Assembly: GCF_964340395.1 (NCBI RefSeq)
Contig: NC_135563.1
Coordinates: 10,149,075 to 10,159,074, forward strand
Source of the DNA: Glandiceps talaboti
Lineage: Eukaryota; Hemichordata; Enteropneusta; Spengelidae
Direction of reading: 5' to 3'
Length of the DNA: 10,000 bases
Position 1 is the first letter of the stretch; the number at the start of each line of letters is the position of its first letter. The notes below the pieces were generated by a model. It made no database searches and was not told the DNA's origin. It saw only the letters and a list, made by a program, of their open reading frames with translations. Of the stretch, positions 6,536-10,000 are shown piece by piece. The translations under genes and the position numbers were made by a program.

Positions 6536-8229
6536 AAATACTTCAAACATATGCAGATATGACATTTGACTCAAAATAACTTGCTCACTCCCCTTTAACA
6601 TTTGACTTAGAGTTAAATGGTCCAAATAAAAAAGTCATATTACAATGCGATATTATACTACTTGTATAGCCTATAATGTAATGTTTCTGTCAGTGACTAT
6701 TGGCCACATTCCTTGTTTCACTTAGCACTATACAAAATTGTTCTTGAACAGGTAGAGATATAAACGAGTAACAACTTATTGGACGCGGCAAATTCTAAGG
6801 GACTAGGCATAGTATTAGTAATGACGATAGTTAAATAATATGTAGTCTTCACATAATTATGTTTTATGGTCATTAAGGAGCTAGGGAGAGGACGGGGACA
6901 CTAGCTTTTATATAATGTCTTTGGAGAGGCTTAGGTCAATCTCTCCCACGAACCGCATTTCTGAAAAACACTGCCCCCTGTAATTTGTGTCCAGCCCTTT
7001 ACGCCAAACTAATATACATTTCATGTTATAAGCGGCAATGTTACCCATGACCCGACCGATCCAACATTTCTTCGAACGGTCGAAATAACAAAAAAGAGCG
7101 AGACCTTCTAACAACACCACGAGCACGTATCTGGGGGAATATTACAGTATCATTCATTGCTGAAAGTTGGGAACTTTAATAAAACAAATGGACATTCAAA
7201 GTTTCTATCTGACCTTAATTGGCAGTTATAAGTCATTCAGAATGTACGATTATGAATTAAAGTTATCACCAACACGTGCACATATATGTTGGCATTCTAA
7301 AACACTTGTTATAATGATCTAAAAAAACCATCTGACATACAGACCGACCACTCATGTTGATGATGTTACCATGAGGAACATGGAGTTAAGTACTGGCGTT
7401 ATATGAATTAGAATATGTTTGGCCAAGGTGACCATGGATTTGATTGTTCTGGTTCTGTCAATTCTTTAGGGTATGAAGCTTTGATTGTAGATCGATGTTG
7501 TATTAACGAGACATATAAAGGAAAAATAATGCACCCTGCGTTAAGTTAGGATAATGGTTGTATCGGTTTTATGCAAACAGCTATGGAAACTGTGCGTGAT
7601 CAATCGTGATTTTTTTTGTGTGGAACATTACATCCCCCATTGGGTATTGAATAAAATGTGTTGTTTCTTGGTCTGAGGTTGGCGATAACTAGCAATTAAC
7701 ACCTGCATGTTGTGATAGATCAAACACAAAACGACAACAGTCATTGAAAAATCGACCCAGGAAATTGATTGTTGCTTTTTATCACAGTTTTGGCTCTCGA
7801 GGTAATTATAGGGCAACGCAGCTCACAACAGTGTCAACAGAGATCAATTTACTGCAAGCCACGAGAAAGCCGAATACGAGCTTGTCGTCGTCACTTGTGT
7901 ATTAGGCAGTCTCTGGAGAACAGACGAACCAGCGGGTTCTAATTTTCATTGAACGTGAGTAAGCCTCCTGGGTGAAGAATTACAGAGGGACTTCCCGAAC
8001 AAACGACCATTATTGTACTCGTTATTTGGATTTCAGCTGAACTTTTCACATGTGGCTTACAGTCAAGAGCATAGCCCCTAAAACCATGGAAGTATCACAC
8101 AGCAGGACACATTGAACCTCTGTAATTAACTAATCCATTTATCACGGGGCAGATGTACCTTTATCTTCCAAACAAAACAAAACATCCAATCCGAAGGCGT
8201 ACGAACTGGAGGCCAAGCATTTTAAATGT

Positions 8230-8249
8230 GATTGCAAAATATTGCAATC
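8230..8249. repeat. Perfect 8-bp hairpin GATTGCAA/TTGCAATC
   Basis: A perfect 20-base inverted repeat with a four-base loop AATA. The arms resemble ATTGCAAT-type bZIP (C/EBP-like) sites, so a pair of binding sites is as plausible as an RNA hairpin; either is inference. Confidence 0.4.
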
Positions 8250-8595
8250 TTATATAAAAAAAATAAGTTGCACAAACATATCTGATGTCGCGTGTAAATG
8301 TTAAACAAAATACGAAAACACGAAAAGCACTTGTAGGAAGTATTTTTGTTGGGAGTTTACCCATGCCAATTAAAGGCCGTAAGCAGAAATGATACAAAGA
8401 AAATGTATCGCCAAAAAATGCTCTTTAAGATCTTTGACAAAAAATGGGGTGCGCAGTCGAATTGCTAGCACGTGGAATCTTTTTGTATACCTTTATTTTA
8501 CGAGCTGAATGTCGACCTGCCAAAATATTGTTACAGCATCGGTAAATGTTCAACTTGAAAGTGGCATCATGAAGGTTTGTGCAACTGTGGCATAG

Positions 8596-8850
8596 TCAAA
8601 GTGTACTAAATGTGGACATAAGGAAACACCTGTCGCACTTGAGAACTTGAAGTCCTCCATTGGAATCCTGTGGCCGCAGTGAATATTTCTCTTGGGCGCC
8701 CAAGTGTACTACCGGGAAGTGAGTGAGGAAGACCGCTTCACTAAGCTTCACTTTCAAGCTGAGATGTACGTAATTGCGGGCGTTGTCGTTACGATAACGA
8801 TGCTCACATAGTTCATAGTGGTTGGGCCAAGGAGGAAAAGCTCTTGTCAT
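8596..8850 (-). CDS. Doubtful 84-codon open frame (unrecognised)
   Basis: It starts at an ATG (8848-8850) with G at -3 and runs 84 codons in a patch somewhat richer in G+C than its surroundings. The protein begins MTRAFPPWPNHYELCEHRYR. It has no membrane segment, signal peptide or known domain, and no repeats. The start codon falls within the 8846-8878 hairpin. The opposite strand is also open for about 42 codons over 8671-8811 (segment REVSEEDRFTKLHFQAEMYV), so the patch is open on both strands without clear preference. Chance is the most likely explanation; a single exon on either strand is possible. Confidence 0.12.
   Translation of the reverse strand: MTRAFPPWPNHYELCEHRYRNDNARNYVHLSLKVKLSEAVFLTHFPVVHLGAQEKYSLRPQDSNGGLQVLKCDRCFLMSTFSTL
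8691..8704. repeat. Perfect 14-bp G+C-rich palindrome CTTGGGCGCCCAAG
   Basis: A perfect dyad with no loop, centred on GGCGCC, standing out in A+T-rich DNA. It could be a dimeric protein binding site; no specific factor is assigned. Confidence 0.5.
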
Positions 8851-8878
8851 TTCCTATGAGTTATTATAGGAAATAGAC
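8846..8878. repeat. Strongest hairpin in the window
   Basis: ATTTCCTAT (8849-8857) pairs perfectly with ATAGGAAAT (8866-8874) across an eight-base loop. GTC (8846-8848) pairs with GAC (8876-8878) past one bulged A, giving 12 base pairs. It is too short for a microRNA precursor and no family was recognised. Confidence 0.55.
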
Positions 8879-8879
8879 A

Positions 8880-10000
8880 CCTATGTATGTTCATGCATTG
8901 CTGTAGAAAAAATCGCGAGCCGTACCCATGCAAGCATTTTCTGTGTCACGCCCAGGCACATTAGCTAAATAAGGTTGTCAACCCACAATTTTAGCCAAAA
9001 TGGTAATTGAAGAGTGATGTTCAAAATCACGTCCAACATTTTTGCCAAAAAACCGTGCAAATTATTAATTTCCAAGCTCTGTATTTTAGCACTCCATGAG
9101 GTATATGATAAAACCTTGATAGTACGAATATAGGTTTTGCGGACCTCGGCATTGAGACCGACTTACGAGTTTTCCCTTCCGCCGTACAACCTCGGTCCAC
9201 CATACGTATAATTATATTCTCCATTAAGATTATTAGTTGTACTCCCATATGGTCAAATGAAGGACAAAAAAAAAATACCGACAATTTTTCTTTGGTGATG
9301 ATGTGATCACATACATAACAGACGTACGAGTATATTGCAGCAATATAGTTCAGAAAGCCTATTGAATGAAGCAATATTCTGAAACATTGTGTCTATCGTT
9401 GATAATCAGCATCAAAGAGATGTTGAAAAGTTAGAACTATAGTATAATTACACAATCCTGTGCGGTCTGACTGTAGGCTATTAGTAACAATCGTGTGTGA
9501 CATATTTACTATATATAAAAAAACATTCACCGTCTTGTTTTAATTTCACAAAGTAGTGTGTATATAGTTTCTTATCAAAAAAGGTCACTCAGATTCCTTT
9601 TGGTTAACATGTATTCCCCTTTTGCAAATTTCCATTTCACCGTCACCGTACTTTCCTTCATTTAAACCCAGGCGATTTGTATGAAAACTCATATTAAACT
9701 AGCGGGCAACAACCTAAGAAACCCCAAGCACTGAAAAAGGTCAAACTTTTAAGAAAAAAAAACACTTTGATAAAACGTATAGTAATCACGGGTATTGGAT
9801 GCAATAATGGAAGTAACTATTAGAGGTGTATCTCTCCGATCCTGGCAATCTATATTATTTCACATACAAAATACATTGATGTACATTTGATTGGGGCTAG
9901 TTGTGACATTGTAATATAGTATAGGATATTATGATAAAACGTGGAACTTGAGAATCATCACGTTTCGTTCGTTCAGGGAGCTGTAATATGGCACTAGGTT
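8880..10000. other. A+T-rich non-coding stretch
   Basis: The longest frame here (9027-9374, minus) has TTG at its nominal start. Its first ATG lies about 43 codons in, and it shows no family resemblance, so it is judged random. A weak direct repeat at exactly 50-bp spacing (8982-9000 and 9032-9050, about 15 of 19 identical, both ending GCCAAAA) is present. A minus-strand acceptor-like tract TTTGACCTTTTTCAG ends at about 9734 and is followed by at most 13 open codons. Nothing else was found. Confidence 0.5.

Larger units (their letters stand above)
5910..8595. other. Long A+T-rich stretch with small hairpins, no gene seen
   Basis: Minus-strand frames at 5817-6056, 6908-7126 (GTG start), 7628-7816 and 8161-8397 encode 60-80 residues with no domain, family resemblance or compositional signal, and are judged random. 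An acceptor-like tract TTCTGTCAATTCTTTAG ends at 7469. It is followed in one frame by 25 codons (starting YEALIVDRCC) to TAG at 7547-7549, with AATAAA at 7650-7655, a weaker analogue of the candidate at 5010. A donor-like AAC|GTGAGTAAG begins at 7955. Confidence 0.5.

Noticed and set aside
8250-8264. TATATAAA-type TATA boxes here and near 9511
   Set aside because: Such strings are common in A+T-rich DNA and no initiator, exon or coding frame follows at a suitable distance.
8982-9050. Direct repeat at 50-bp spacing ending GCCAAAA
   Set aside because: Only about 15 of 19 bases match in low-complexity sequence and the similarity does not extend, so chance is adequate.
9027-9374. 115-codon minus-strand frame, the longest outside the repeats
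   Set aside because: The nominal start codon is TTG; the first ATG leaves about 73 codons with no family resemblance and low-complexity F and I runs.
1-10000. CRISPR arrays, defence systems, prophage or operons
   Set aside because: There are no regularly spaced identical repeats with unique spacers, no ribosome-binding sites and no long adjacent coding frames; the sequence has eukaryotic character throughout.

Overview
The window looks like non-coding DNA from an animal nuclear genome. It is A+T-rich and has long tetranucleotide microsatellites, degenerate tandem repeats and a probable miniature inverted-repeat transposon. No open frame exceeds about 130 codons on either strand, and the longest are microsatellite read-through. 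CpG dinucleotides are not visibly depleted (about 11 in the first 300 bases, close to expectation), which argues against a typical vertebrate and suits an invertebrate. Nothing in the sequence fixes the species. There are no operons, ribosome-binding sites, tRNA, rRNA or CRISPR features.

Layout: 1-1200 is plain A+T-rich sequence with a perfect CRE palindrome, an imperfect hairpin and a minus-strand splice-acceptor-like site. 1220-1546 is a compound microsatellite running (GACA)n, (GGCA)n, (GACA)n, (ACAA)n, (AAAT)n, (ATAC)n, (AAAT)n. 1658-1800 is a degenerate 30-bp minisatellite. 1979-2221 holds a short cysteine-rich minus-strand open frame, the only one whose composition deserves attention. 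3173-3450 is a decayed tandem duplication of about 115 bp. 4991-5078 resembles a splice acceptor followed by a short terminal exon. About 5124-5902 is flanked by imperfect terminal inverted repeats and is the best mobile-element candidate, with a related fragment at 6165-6180. From 5910 to the end is A+T-rich sequence with several compact hairpins and no convincing gene.

No protein family was recognised, so nothing can be said about genes working together. The most plausible biology is a repeat-rich intron or intergenic region, possibly with the last exon of a plus-strand gene ending just before, and taking its poly(A) signal from, the inserted element. I found no convincing undescribed system. 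The transposon-like unit and the in-frame 30-bp repeat are the observations most worth checking.
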